A stretch of 7,979 bases of DNA from CAZUDI01 sp964618975. Its GTDB lineage: Bacteria > Desulfobacterota > Desulfomonilia > UBA1062. Of this stretch, positions 1 through 7,349 are shown in pieces. The number at the start of each line of letters is the position of its first letter. The first letter of the stretch is position 1. The notes below the pieces were generated by a model. That model ran no database searches. It was not told the origin of the DNA and saw nothing but the letters and a program-made list of their open reading frames with translations. Location: assembly GCA_964618975.1 (NCBI GenBank), contig CAZUDI010000090.1, positions 1 to 7,979 of the forward strand, given 5' to 3'. A program made the position numbers and the translations under genes.

Positions 1-645
1 TCCGGCGGCGGGATCACCCTCTCGGGCGGCGAGCCCACCTTACAACCCCTCTTTGCCGCCCGGCTCCTGCGCGCGCTCAAGGGACACGGCCTCTCCACCG
101 CCCTGGACACCTGCGGCGCCTGTCCGCCGCAGGCCCTTGAGGACTGCCTGGAATTCAGCGACCTGGTGCTCTTCGATCTCAAGGAGATCGATGCCCAGCA
201 GCATGCGCGCTTCACCGGGGTCTCGAACGAGAAAATCCTGAAGAACTTCGCCCGCACCTGCGCGCACCTGCGCGAGAGGGGCCGGCAGACGCGCCTGTGG
301 GTGCGCACACCGGTGATCCCCCAGGCCACGGACACGCCCGCGAACATCTCCGGCATCGGGGCCTTCATCGCGCGCGAGGCCGGAGCTCTCGTGGAGCGCT
401 GGGAGTTGTGCGCCTTCAACAACCTGTGCCGCGACAAGTATGCCCGGCTCGATCTCCCGTGGGCCTATGCCGGATGCGACCTGCTCTCCTCGGGATGCAT
501 GGAGCAGCTCGCGCGCATCGCGCGCTTATCCGGCGTGGACCCTGAAATTGTTCACTGGAGCGGGTCCACACGGATGGAGAAGGGGGCAGGCGAAGAGCGC
601 CACCTGCAAGCGGTAACGCCGTGCCATAAAGGAGATATGTCATGA
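1..645 (+). CDS. Glycyl-radical enzyme activating protein (radical SAM, PflA-like), 5' end missing
   Basis: This is the C-terminal 214 residues of an open frame that enters from the left edge. Enzymes of this family use S-adenosylmethionine and a 4Fe-4S cluster to place a glycyl radical on a partner enzyme such as pyruvate formate-lyase. The visible part begins with the family hallmark GITLSGGEPTLQ (about residues 4-15), the SAM-binding GGE region. It continues with ALDTCG, then LVLFDLKEID and FTGVSNEKIL, which match the DLK...GVSN pattern of PflA. LWVRTPVIPQATDT corresponds to the PflA 'RYVVVPG' strand, and WELCAFNNL..DKY to its late barrel motif. The CX3CX2C cluster motif and any ferredoxin insert would lie upstream, outside the window. 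The stop codon overlaps the next start (ATGA, 642-645), so the two genes are probably translationally coupled. The target glycyl-radical enzyme is not visible, so its substrate is unknown. The family call is firm. Confidence 0.93.
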   Translation, partial: SGGGITLSGGEPTLQPLFAARLLRALKGHGLSTALDTCGACPPQALEDCLEFSDLVLFDLKEIDAQQHARFTGVSNEKILKNFARTCAHLRERGRQTRLWVRTPVIPQATDTPANISGIGAFIAREAGALVERWELCAFNNLCRDKYARLDLPWAYAGCDLLSSGCMEQLARIARLSGVDPEIVHWSGSTRMEKGAGEERHLQAVTPCHKGDMS

Positions 646-1487
646 AAATGAGAGATGCCTTTGAACCACGGGACCTGAGCGCCTTCGAGCCCGAGGCCAA
701 GGTGGGGCTGATCGCCACGGTCAATCCCGAAGGACTGCCGCACATCACACTGATCACCGCCCTGCAGGCCAAGGACTCAGGCCACCTCATCTGGGGCCAG
801 TTCTCCGAGGGGCTCAGCAAACGGCATGTGCGCACCAACCCCCGCACCGGCTTTCTGATCATGACCATGGAACGCGACCTGTGGCGCGGCAAGGCCCTCT
901 GGACTCACAGCACCTGCGAGGGCGAGGACTTCCAGATGTTCAACGCCAAGCCCATGTTCCGCTACAACGCCTACTTCGGCATCCACACCGTGCACTACAT
1001 GGACCTGGTCACGGTCACTCCGCGTCAGCGCCTGCCCCTGGCCCGCATCGCCCTGGCCACCCTCGCCACCCGGGCGGCCAAAGCGGCCGTTCGCACCCCT
1101 AAGAGCGGGCGCATCCTGAGCCCCTGGGGCCAGGGCCTCTTCAACCGCCTCGATCACCTGGCCTTCATCGCCTCCGTGGGCCAGGACGGCTTCCCCTGGA
1201 TCGTCCCGGCCCTCCAGACCCAGGCCGCCGACAGCCGGCGGCTGGCCTTCGCGCCCCTGGCCTACGCCCGCGAGCTGAAGACCCTGAGGGCGGGCGCGCC
1301 CCTGGCGGTCTTCGGCATGAGCATGCAGGCCGAAGACATCCTCGCACGCGGCACCTTCCGCGGCTATTCCCGCGCGCGGGGCCTGACGCTGGGCGCCATC
1401 GACCTCACCTGGGTCTACAACTCCATGCCGCCCCTGCCCGGCCAGATCTACCCCCCGCTAGCGCTCGAACCCGTGACGGCCTTTTAA
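642..1487 (+). CDS. Tandem pyridoxamine-phosphate-oxidase-like (FMN split-barrel) protein
   Basis: A 281-residue protein whose start at 642 is well supported by AAAGGAG at 628-634, 7 bases upstream, and by the ATGA overlap with the activase gene. Two stretches look alike: residues 21-88 (VGLIATVNPEGLPHITLI..., ending GKALWT) and 173-241 (LAFIASVGQDGFPWIVPAL..., ending RGTFRGY). Each fits the start of a PNPOx-type split barrel, where a 'V...G.P....' strand pair is followed by a lysine/arginine-rich helix and a 'G.a' strand. The protein therefore reads as two fused split barrels joined by an alanine- and arginine-rich linker (about 128-165). Family members bind FMN, F420 or haem, or act as redox or cofactor-handling proteins; the ligand cannot be told from sequence. 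Coupling to a glycyl-radical activase suggests a role in that anaerobic pathway, perhaps electron supply or cofactor or oxygen protection, but this is inference. The domain call is fairly sure and the function is unknown. Confidence 0.8.
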   Translation: MKMRDAFEPRDLSAFEPEAKVGLIATVNPEGLPHITLITALQAKDSGHLIWGQFSEGLSKRHVRTNPRTGFLIMTMERDLWRGKALWTHSTCEGEDFQMFNAKPMFRYNAYFGIHTVHYMDLVTVTPRQRLPLARIALATLATRAAKAAVRTPKSGRILSPWGQGLFNRLDHLAFIASVGQDGFPWIVPALQTQAADSRRLAFAPLAYARELKTLRAGAPLAVFGMSMQAEDILARGTFRGYSRARGLTLGAIDLTWVYNSMPPLPGQIYPPLALEPVTAF

Positions 1488-1643
1488 TCGCTATGGGTCG
1501 AATTCCCCGCTTCTCGCAGTGGAGATCTGGATCATTAGGCTCGCCCTGGGGTTCATATTCCCGATTGGCTCAGGGTCAAATTCACCGCTGCTGACGGGGG
1601 CAAGCAGGGGCCTCAGGCTGGACCTTAAGGGGTCCCATCCGAA
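1488..1643. repeat. Two degenerate tandem copies of a ~78-base intergenic repeat (REP-like)
   Basis: Directly after the stop codon at 1487, unit 1 begins TCGCTATGGGTCGAATTCCC (1488-1507) and ends with GGGGTTCATATTCCCGAT (1548-1565). Unit 2 begins about 78 bases later with GGCTCAGGGTCAAATTCACC (1567-1586) and carries a decayed end, GGGGTCCCATCC (1629-1640). Both contain a weak CCGCT...hairpin-like core. A further copy with the same head and tail at nearly the same spacing lies at 7408-7484, also in a gap between convergent genes. I infer an old, decaying repetitive extragenic palindrome family; no mobility gene is seen nearby. Confidence 0.5.
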
Positions 1644-1874
1644 ACAGCTGGCGCCAGCAAGGAGGGATGGCTGCCTGACCTGGAAGATCATACCCACGAT
1701 ACGTTTGGCCCGCTTCCCCGCTGTTGAGGTACGGGCAGAGGTTCGGGCCCTACTGCGATGCCCCCCCCTTGCAGCCCGGAACAGGGATATGACTGATGAC
1801 GGTGGCAGGGGTTCCCCGCTTCCCTGCCGTCTTGAGGGCGGGTCTATACGTCTTCCTGCCAGAGGCGGGCGTTG
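1644..1874. other. Gene-free remainder of convergent intergenic gap
   Basis: No credible gene is present. The stretch is lower in coding character than its neighbours. It holds two imperfect copies of a segment beginning CCCGCTTCCC (1709-1718 and 1815-1824), each followed by a TTGAGG/CGGG stretch, which suggests further worn repeat material. A hairpin at 1804-1828 is listed separately. Two genes run towards this gap from both sides, so transcription from each must end in or near it. Confidence 0.5.
1804..1828. terminator. Hairpin in convergent gap, possible bidirectional terminator
   Basis: GGCAGGG (1804-1810) pairs perfectly with CCCTGCC (1822-1828) across an 11-base loop. It lies 46 bases past the stop of the minus-strand DUF1015 gene and over 300 bases past the plus-strand gene. 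There is no T-run on either side, so it is not a classical intrinsic terminator. It could be a 3'-end stabiliser or simply repeat-derived. Confidence 0.35.
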
Positions 1875-3185
1875 CTACCGGCCGACCCTGCGGCACTCCA
1901 GGTAGTAGCGCTTCTCGCTGGCGTGCCCCATGGAGAAGGTCTTGCGCGGCAGGGCGCCGTCGCACACGATGGTGCGGAAGAGGTCGTGCTTGGGGATGGC
2001 CGGCAGCAGGAAACCCACGGTGCCGCTGGTCTGCGACAGGGAACGCACCACCTCGTCACCGTGAATGTAGTCGATACGCGCCTGCGGATGCTCTAAGATA
2101 TAGTGGTCGAGGAAGGCCTGCAGGCAGCCCACCTCCAGGGTGAGCGGCGGGTTATCGATGTGGATGGTGCCTGCTTGTCCGGCTGCAAGGTAGCCGAAAG
2201 TGTGGGAGCCCTCTGCCGCACCCGGAGCACCCCCCAGGCGGAACCCCGCCCCCTGCTGCCGGAAGTAGGTCCCCATGCACTCCAGGAGACCCTGCCCGTT
2301 AACCCCGAAGACCACGCGGTGGATGGGCTCGAACTCGAGACCCTGATCGTGCAGGTTGACGAGCTCCACCAGCGCATAACGCGCCGGGTGGTGCGCGAGA
2401 TCCGCCCCTTCGGGGGCCTTGCGCTTGAGCTGTTCCCAGATCGCCTTGGCCGTGGCCAGGGAATGGTTGCCGTCGCCCATGGCATACAGGAGCACCCCGC
2501 CCCCGGAGCAGCGGTAGCGCTCGCGGGCGCGCTCGGGCGCGGCCAGGGCGGAGAGCGAGCGCGCCACCTGGGCGATCAGGGCGGGCTCGTCCACCAGGCA
2601 GCCTCTGACGAAGCCGCCGTCCAGCATGAGCGGGGTGGCATAAACCTCTTCGAGCTCGTGCTCGAAGAGCGGCTCGATCACGCTTCTGGCCGGGTCGTCG
2701 ATCAGCACCATGATGTGCGGGCTCTCCAGCAGGGCCTGCTCGCGGATGCGCACCCGAGGCGGCAGCCGTTCGATGACCGTGCCCTCCGTGGCACGGATCA
2801 GGGTCGTGGCGCCCGCATGGTAGTCGTAGTGCTCGAGGTCCAGTGCCACGACGAGCCCCCTGCGGGAGGGCGCATGGGCGGTGCGGCGCTCCACGCGCAT
2901 GAAGCCGGGTCGGAGCTCCCGCAGGAGCCCCTCGTCGAGGTAGCGCCGCATGGTCTGGTTGATGCGGTGAATGCGCTGCTCCTGACCGGTCTCCTCCAGG
3001 TAGACCTCGGGAAAGATCAGGTGCAGGGTCGAGGGCGCCGTCCCCACCCGCTCCTCCACCTGATGCCAGTATTCCGGCTGGGAGGTGAACTGGTCGCAGG
3101 CCACCACGGCCCATTTCTCGAGATCGATGCCGGTCCCCGGCACGAGGATCGTGGGTACCTTGAGTGCGATGTCTTTGAAATGCAT
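1875..3185 (-). CDS. DUF1015 family protein (GDGNHS subgroup)
   Basis: A 436-residue protein of the DUF1015 family, whose biochemical role I do not know. The N-terminus (MHFKDIALKVPTILVP, then AVVACDQFTSQPEYW at about 27-40) and the central motif GDGNHSLATAK (about 237-247) are recognisable. The latter corresponds to the DGHHR-type motif of most family members. It is followed by ALVELVNLHDQGLEFEPIHR (about 271-290), a typical family strand. I chose the ATG at 3185 over the in-frame ATG at 3224 because the first has the purine-rich AAGAGAAGAGAGG just before it, while the longer form has no ribosome site and adds 13 residues unlike the family. The predicted protein is soluble, with no signal peptide or membrane segment. 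It lies 135 bases downstream of gdhA on the same strand, separated by a strong hairpin, so it may have its own promoter or be reached by read-through. The GDGNHS form is, from memory, commoner in Firmicutes and spirochaetes; transfer is possible but unproven. Confidence 0.85.
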   Translation of the reverse strand: MHFKDIALKVPTILVPGTGIDLEKWAVVACDQFTSQPEYWHQVEERVGTAPSTLHLIFPEVYLEETGQEQRIHRINQTMRRYLDEGLLRELRPGFMRVERRTAHAPSRRGLVVALDLEHYDYHAGATTLIRATEGTVIERLPPRVRIREQALLESPHIMVLIDDPARSVIEPLFEHELEEVYATPLMLDGGFVRGCLVDEPALIAQVARSLSALAAPERARERYRCSGGGVLLYAMGDGNHSLATAKAIWEQLKRKAPEGADLAHHPARYALVELVNLHDQGLEFEPIHRVVFGVNGQGLLECMGTYFRQQGAGFRLGGAPGAAEGSHTFGYLAAGQAGTIHIDNPPLTLEVGCLQAFLDHYILEHPQARIDYIHGDEVVRSLSQTSGTVGFLLPAIPKHDLFRTIVCDGALPRKTFSMGHASEKRYYLECRRVGR

Positions 3186-3207
3186 GGCCTCTCTTCTCTT
3201 GAGATGT

Positions 3208-3229
3208 TTGGCCCAATCTTGCATGCCAA
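3208..3229. promoter_or_regulatory. Inverted repeat upstream of the DUF1015 gene
   Basis: TTGGC (3208-3212) and GCCAA (3225-3229) form an inverted repeat with a 12-base gap, 23-44 bases ahead of the start at 3185. This is a plausible protein-binding site near a promoter, but the arms are short and it may be chance. No convincing -35/-10 pair was found here; TTGAAA just upstream on the minus strand lacks a good -10. Confidence 0.25.
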
Positions 3230-3253
3230 GGCCGGTTTTTCAAGCACGATTGT

Positions 3254-3282
3254 GGCCCGCGGGCAAGCGCTGCCCGCGGGCC
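3254..3282 (-). terminator. Perfect 12-bp stem hairpin after gdhA
   Basis: GGCCCGCGGGCA (3254-3265) is followed by a 5-base loop and its exact complement TGCCCGCGGGCC (3271-3282). It begins 38 bases after the gdhA stop codon in the direction of transcription. The stem is very GC-rich and stable. No run of T follows on the minus strand, so it may act with Rho, protect the gdhA 3' end, or allow partial read-through into the DUF1015 gene. Confidence 0.6.
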
Positions 3283-3320
3283 GGATATGTCTGTCTGCCG
3301 ATCAGGCCGTCGGTCGGGGC

Positions 3321-4658
<1,338 letters not shown>

Positions 4659-4665
4659 GACTGTT

Positions 4666-4671
4666 CTCCTT
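4666..4671 (-). promoter_or_regulatory. Ribosome binding site of gdhA
   Basis: AAGGAG on the minus strand with a 7-base spacer to the ATG at 4658. It decides the start in favour of 445 residues and against the 33-residue upstream extension. Confidence 0.85.
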
Positions 4672-4690
4672 TCCTCACATGATATGTCTG

Positions 4691-4705
4691 GGCATGCTGC
4701 ATGCC
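4691..4705. promoter_or_regulatory. Palindrome in gdhA leader; possible operator or sigma54-like promoter
   Basis: GGCATGCTGCATGCC is a perfect 7+1+7 inverted repeat, 33-47 bases upstream of the gdhA start. Read on the minus strand it also gives GG-N10-GC inside CGGCATG-CAGC-ATGCC. That resembles the sigma54 pattern TGGCACG-N4-TTGC, and would put the start of transcription near 4680, just before the ribosome site. A TATCAT just downstream (on the minus strand) could instead be a sigma70 -10, but no good -35 goes with it. The palindrome is certain; its role is not. Confidence 0.4.
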
Positions 4706-4725
4706 GCATTCCCGTCTTTGGGGGC

Positions 4726-5739
4726 TCACCCCGCATCCTCCCGATACACCTCGGCAAAATCCTGCAACTCGCCGTAGTCCATCATGGCGGACATGGCCTT
4801 GGTCTCAGCCGGGATCCCCGCCTCGAGGGCCGCAGCCACCGGGTTCAGTCCCCCGGTCATGATGATGCCGACCCGGTTCAGCTCCACCGGGACCTCGCAG
4901 ATGGATTCACTTGCCAGCCCCATGGTGAGAACCCCGTGGATCCCGCTGCGGGTGAGCAACGGCAGCACCTGCGCCACCTCGTGGCGGCAGATACCGGCCA
5001 CCTCCCGGAAATTGGCCAGGATCTTGCCCTCTCCGCCGGAGACCACCGCGCGCACCGAGGTCATCTTGGCGCGGATAAAGGCCTCGGAGGGGTCGAGGGA
5101 GGAGCCGGAATAGTGGATCAGCTCCACGAAACGCAGGGGCCGCCCACCCTTGAGCTCGAGGATGCCCCCGAACTTGGAGTCCAGCGGGATGCCGCGCTTC
5201 AGGAGCACGCCGTTGATGACGATGCTGCACACCGTGGCCAGGCCCACCTGGCCTTCGGGCACCGTCACGTCGCCCAGGCACCCGCCCTCGCCCCGCACCG
5301 CCACGCGGTCGCTGACCCCGATGCCGGCCTCAATCACCGGCCGCATGGCCTTCAAGGCCCGTGGCCAATCGCTGCGGGCGAAGAAGGTCACGTTTACCGG
5401 CAGCAGACCTGTGAGCCGCTCCGGATCGAAGGTGGTGCGGTAGGAGAGGGCCTCGATGCGTGTGATGGCCAGCCCCACCTTGTCCTGCACCCGCGCGTTG
5501 CGCAGCTCCTCGATCCCGCGCCCGGTGATGATGCGCCCGTCCCGCCGCCCGACCAGCTCGGTCAGCTCGCGTTCGTCCATGAACTGGAGGTGGTAGCGCA
5601 CGGCGCGCTCGCTCAGACTCACCCCGTAATCCTGCATATGGCGCGCGATCATGCGCGCCCCCAGCGGCTGCTGGGCCTCGTTGAGGATCTTCAGGATCAC
5701 GATGGTCTTGCGCTCAATCTCCGCATGCCTGAATGTCAT
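4726..5739 (-). CDS. nrpR: NrpR-family (DUF128) transcriptional regulator, single-domain form
   Basis: A 337-residue predicted DNA-binding protein. Residues 8-76 look like a winged helix (IERKTIVILKILNEA, then SERAVRYHLQFMDERELTEL and a GRIITGRG wing). Residues about 88-330 form an NrpR/DUF128 domain, shown by VGLATVCSIVINGVLLKRGI (165-184), DSKFGGILEL (187-196), HYSGSSLDPSEAFI (209-222) and a glycine-rich IIMTGGLNP (292-300). In methanogens NrpR represses nif and glutamine synthetase genes and is released by 2-oxoglutarate; those proteins commonly have two NrpR domains, whereas this one has a single domain. I start it at the ATG at 5739, with GGGAGAGG 2-9 bases ahead, rather than at the TTG at 5763, which lies inside the palindrome at 5756-5775. 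It is followed by gdhA after 67 bases, making gdhA the obvious candidate target. The family call is strong. The ligand and repression in this organism are inferred. Confidence 0.88.
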   Translation of the reverse strand: MTFRHAEIERKTIVILKILNEAQQPLGARMIARHMQDYGVSLSERAVRYHLQFMDERELTELVGRRDGRIITGRGIEELRNARVQDKVGLAITRIEALSYRTTFDPERLTGLLPVNVTFFARSDWPRALKAMRPVIEAGIGVSDRVAVRGEGGCLGDVTVPEGQVGLATVCSIVINGVLLKRGIPLDSKFGGILELKGGRPLRFVELIHYSGSSLDPSEAFIRAKMTSVRAVVSGGEGKILANFREVAGICRHEVAQVLPLLTRSGIHGVLTMGLASESICEVPVELNRVGIIMTGGLNPVAAALEAGIPAETKAMSAMMDYGELQDFAEVYREDAG

Positions 5740-5755
5740 CACCTCTCCCACGGTT

Positions 5756-5775
5756 ATCGGCAACCTGTTGCCGAT
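5756..5775. promoter_or_regulatory. Perfect 20-bp palindrome, probable operator of the nrpR-like gene
   Basis: ATCGGCAAC (5756-5764), a 2-base spacer, and GTTGCCGAT (5767-5775) are perfect inverted arms. The inner part reads GGCA-N6-TGCC, the same layout as the GGAA-N6-TTCC and GGTA-N6-TACC operators reported for archaeal NrpR. It covers the predicted transcription start (near 5772) of the minus-strand promoter and lies 17 bases upstream of the ATG, the right place for autorepression. The palindrome is seen directly; the binding protein is inferred. Confidence 0.65.
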
Positions 5776-5778
5776 GCT

Positions 5779-5806
5779 ACTACAATCACTCCCCGGGATC
5801 TGTCAA
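5779..5806 (-). promoter_or_regulatory. Sigma70-like promoter of the nrpR-like gene
   Basis: On the minus strand a consensus -35 TTGACA (5806-5801) is followed after 16 bases by TGTAGT (5784-5779), a 4-of-6 match to the -10. The predicted start near 5772 leaves a leader of about 33 bases with the ribosome site. The -35 is strong and the -10 weak. Confidence 0.55.
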
Positions 5807-5882
5807 TGGAAAAGTACACACCTGTATAGAAGATCATACCGGTACATAATCGTATGGATACATTTACATTGCCCCCGGGTCA

Positions 5883-5909
5883 GGGCAAAGTCGGCAATCT
5901 TGCCTGCCC
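5883..5909. promoter_or_regulatory. Second TCGGCAA/TTGCC inverted repeat in the divergent region
   Basis: TCGGCAA (5891-5897), two bases, then TTGCC (5900-5904) repeats the half-site of the palindrome at 5756-5775 but with a spacer two bases shorter. It is framed by outer arms GGGCA (5883-5887) and TGCCC (5905-5909). It lies about 90 bases upstream of the gene at 6000. It could be an auxiliary regulator site or a hairpin in that gene's leader. The rest of 5807-5999 has an AT-rich core (about 5807-5872) with several TGTA/TACA words but no clear plus-strand promoter. Confidence 0.4.
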
Positions 5910-5999
5910 AGAAGCCCCCGGAGAAAACGCTACGCACCACCTGGCCGGTTATGGTAAGGAAGGACGTGAGAATCCACCCACGCCAAGGAGGACGAAATC

Positions 6000-6686
6000 A
6001 TGAACAAGGTGCGCCTGGCACTCCTGCTGCTGGCGGCAGTGCTCATCAGCCCCTTAGCACAGGCATCTGGCGACGGGGAATTCCGGGGGATTGTGTGGGG
6101 CACGGATTTGTCCGCCCACCCCGAGATGCGCCGGCTGGCCTGTGAAGAAGACCACACCTGCTCCTTTGCCCGCAACCGGGAGGAGCTCGGCCTGGACGGG
6201 GCCCTGTTGAGCTCGGTGACCTACCACACCTTCAAGGGCCGTTTCACCGAGGTCATCCTTGAGGCGCCGGCGGAACTCGAGAACGGCCGCAAAGCCGGAC
6301 CCGAGAGCGCCAACTACCAGGCCCTGCTGCGGTACTGCCGCGAAAGCTACGGTCCGACCTCGTTCGCCTCCACCTTCGACACCTTCCGCGCCGAGCAGTA
6401 CCGCTGGGAGCAGACCGGGGTGCGCAAGGTGCTGCAGGTCAACTTCAACAAGAACACCCTCAAGCTCAGCATCCGCGATCACGACCTGATCAAAGGCCTC
6501 AAGGCCGCTTCCGACGATGAGCCGGCCACGGGCGTCGCACCCTCGGAAGCGGGCCTCACCGGTCAGGGGGAGGCCACTTCCGCCCCGTCAGGTGCCACGG
6601 GGGGTCTCAAGCGACTGGGGGGCTTCCTGCGCTGGCTCTTCGTCACCGACGAGCCCGCGGTCGACCCCACCCTCGAGCAGCCCTGA
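6000..6686 (+). CDS. Secreted or periplasmic protein of unknown function
   Basis: I do not recognise this 228-residue protein. The ATG at 6000 has a near-perfect AAGGAGG (5985-5991) 8 bases ahead. It opens with a clear signal peptide: MNKVR, a hydrophobic run LALLLLAAVLISPLA, and a likely cleavage after AQA (residue 22), so it is exported; no lipobox cysteine is present. The mature part starts GEFRGIVWGTDLSAHPEM. It has three cysteines (48, 54 and 113), of which the first two, in CEEDHTC, could pair in the periplasm. A globular region of mixed strands and helices seems to run to about 167. A low-complexity linker rich in A, S, G, T and E follows (170-202), then a short amphipathic or hydrophobic tail, GLKRLGGFLRWLFV (202-215), that might touch a membrane. 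It is followed after only 13 bases by the HAD hydrolase gene, so the two are probably co-transcribed. Its function is open. Confidence 0.85.
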   Translation: MNKVRLALLLLAAVLISPLAQASGDGEFRGIVWGTDLSAHPEMRRLACEEDHTCSFARNREELGLDGALLSSVTYHTFKGRFTEVILEAPAELENGRKAGPESANYQALLRYCRESYGPTSFASTFDTFRAEQYRWEQTGVRKVLQVNFNKNTLKLSIRDHDLIKGLKAASDDEPATGVAPSEAGLTGQGEATSAPSGATGGLKRLGGFLRWLFVTDEPAVDPTLEQP

Positions 6687-6699
6687 GGACCTGTCAGCC

Positions 6700-7308
6700 A
6701 TGGGGATCGAGCTGGTACTCTTCGACTTCGGCGGGGTGCTCGCCTGTGAGGGCTACCGAAACGGGCTTGAGGCCCTGGCGCGGGCCAACGGCCTGGAGCC
6801 CGAGGCCTTCATCCGCACCACGGACGAGGTGATCCTCAAGAGCGGCTACCTCACCGGCCAGGCCACGGAGTCCCACTTCTGGGAGGGCCTCAGGGAGCGC
6901 ACCGGCATCCAGGGCAGCAACCAGGCACTGAGATCCCTGCTCCTGGAAGGCTTCGTCCTGAGGGACTGGATGATGGAGCTCGTGCGCGCCCTCAACCGGG
7001 CGCAGGTCCGCACCGCCATCCTGAGCGACCAGACCAACTGGCTCGACGAGCTCGAGCACCGCGAGGGCTTCTTCCATCACTTCGAGGCCGTCTTCAACAG
7101 CTTCCACACGGGCAAAAGCAAGCTCGACGCCAGCCTCTTCGACGACGTGCTCGCGCGCCTGGACGTGAGCCCCCGGGCGGCCCTCTTCATCGACGACAAC
7201 GCCGGCCACATCGCACGCGCCAGCGCGCGCGGCCTCCACACCATCCACTACCAGGGCAAGGACGCCTTCCTGCGCCACTTCGCGGCCTACTTCCCCTCCC
7301 TGACCTGA
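6700..7308 (+). CDS. HAD-superfamily hydrolase (DFGG type, subfamily IA-like)
   Basis: A 202-residue cytoplasmic protein with all four HAD motifs. Motif I is LVLFDFGGVL with the nucleophile Asp9. Motif II is ILSDQTN (Ser109). Motif III is a lysine in HTGKSKLD (139 or 141). Motif IV is ALFIDDNAGHI (Asp165, Asp166). A helical cap follows motif I (about 15-90), as in type-I caps. The second motif-I aspartate is replaced by Gly11 (DFGGV), as in E. coli YihX-like phosphatases (DLGNV), so a phosphatase of sugar phosphates or a similar small molecule is likely; the substrate is unknown. The frame is open back to 6517, but that part only shadows the preceding gene. The ATG at 6700 starts the conserved domain cleanly and has GAGGA (6685-6689) 10 bases ahead. 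It probably forms an operon with the secreted protein just upstream. Confidence 0.93.
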   Translation: MGIELVLFDFGGVLACEGYRNGLEALARANGLEPEAFIRTTDEVILKSGYLTGQATESHFWEGLRERTGIQGSNQALRSLLLEGFVLRDWMMELVRALNRAQVRTAILSDQTNWLDELEHREGFFHHFEAVFNSFHTGKSKLDASLFDDVLARLDVSPRAALFIDDNAGHIARASARGLHTIHYQGKDAFLRHFAAYFPSLT

Positions 7309-7349
7309 ACGCGCCGCTCTGTCCAGGGATGCCCCTTCCCGCCGCCCGG

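Noticed and set aside
1519..1905. 128-codon open frame in the convergent gap, GTG start
   Set aside because: No ribosome site, no recognisable domain, runs through repeat material and into the 3' end of the DUF1015 gene.
5740..5763. TTG start giving the nrpR-like protein 8 more residues
   Set aside because: The codon lies within the operator-like palindrome at 5756-5775 and has no ribosome site. The ATG at 5739 has GGGAGAGG just upstream.
5829..5840. 12-base word GAAGATCATACC also found at 1683-1694
   Set aside because: A shared 12-mer is expected about once or twice by chance in a window of this size, and flanking bases do not match.
5845..5850. CATAAT as a plus-strand -10 for the gene at 6000
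   Set aside because: No acceptable -35 lies 16-18 bases upstream and it is about 150 bases from the start codon.
6517..6699. N-terminal extension of the HAD frame
   Set aside because: It overlaps the end of the secreted-protein gene out of frame and is arginine/proline/serine-rich. The HAD domain begins at the ATG at 6700.
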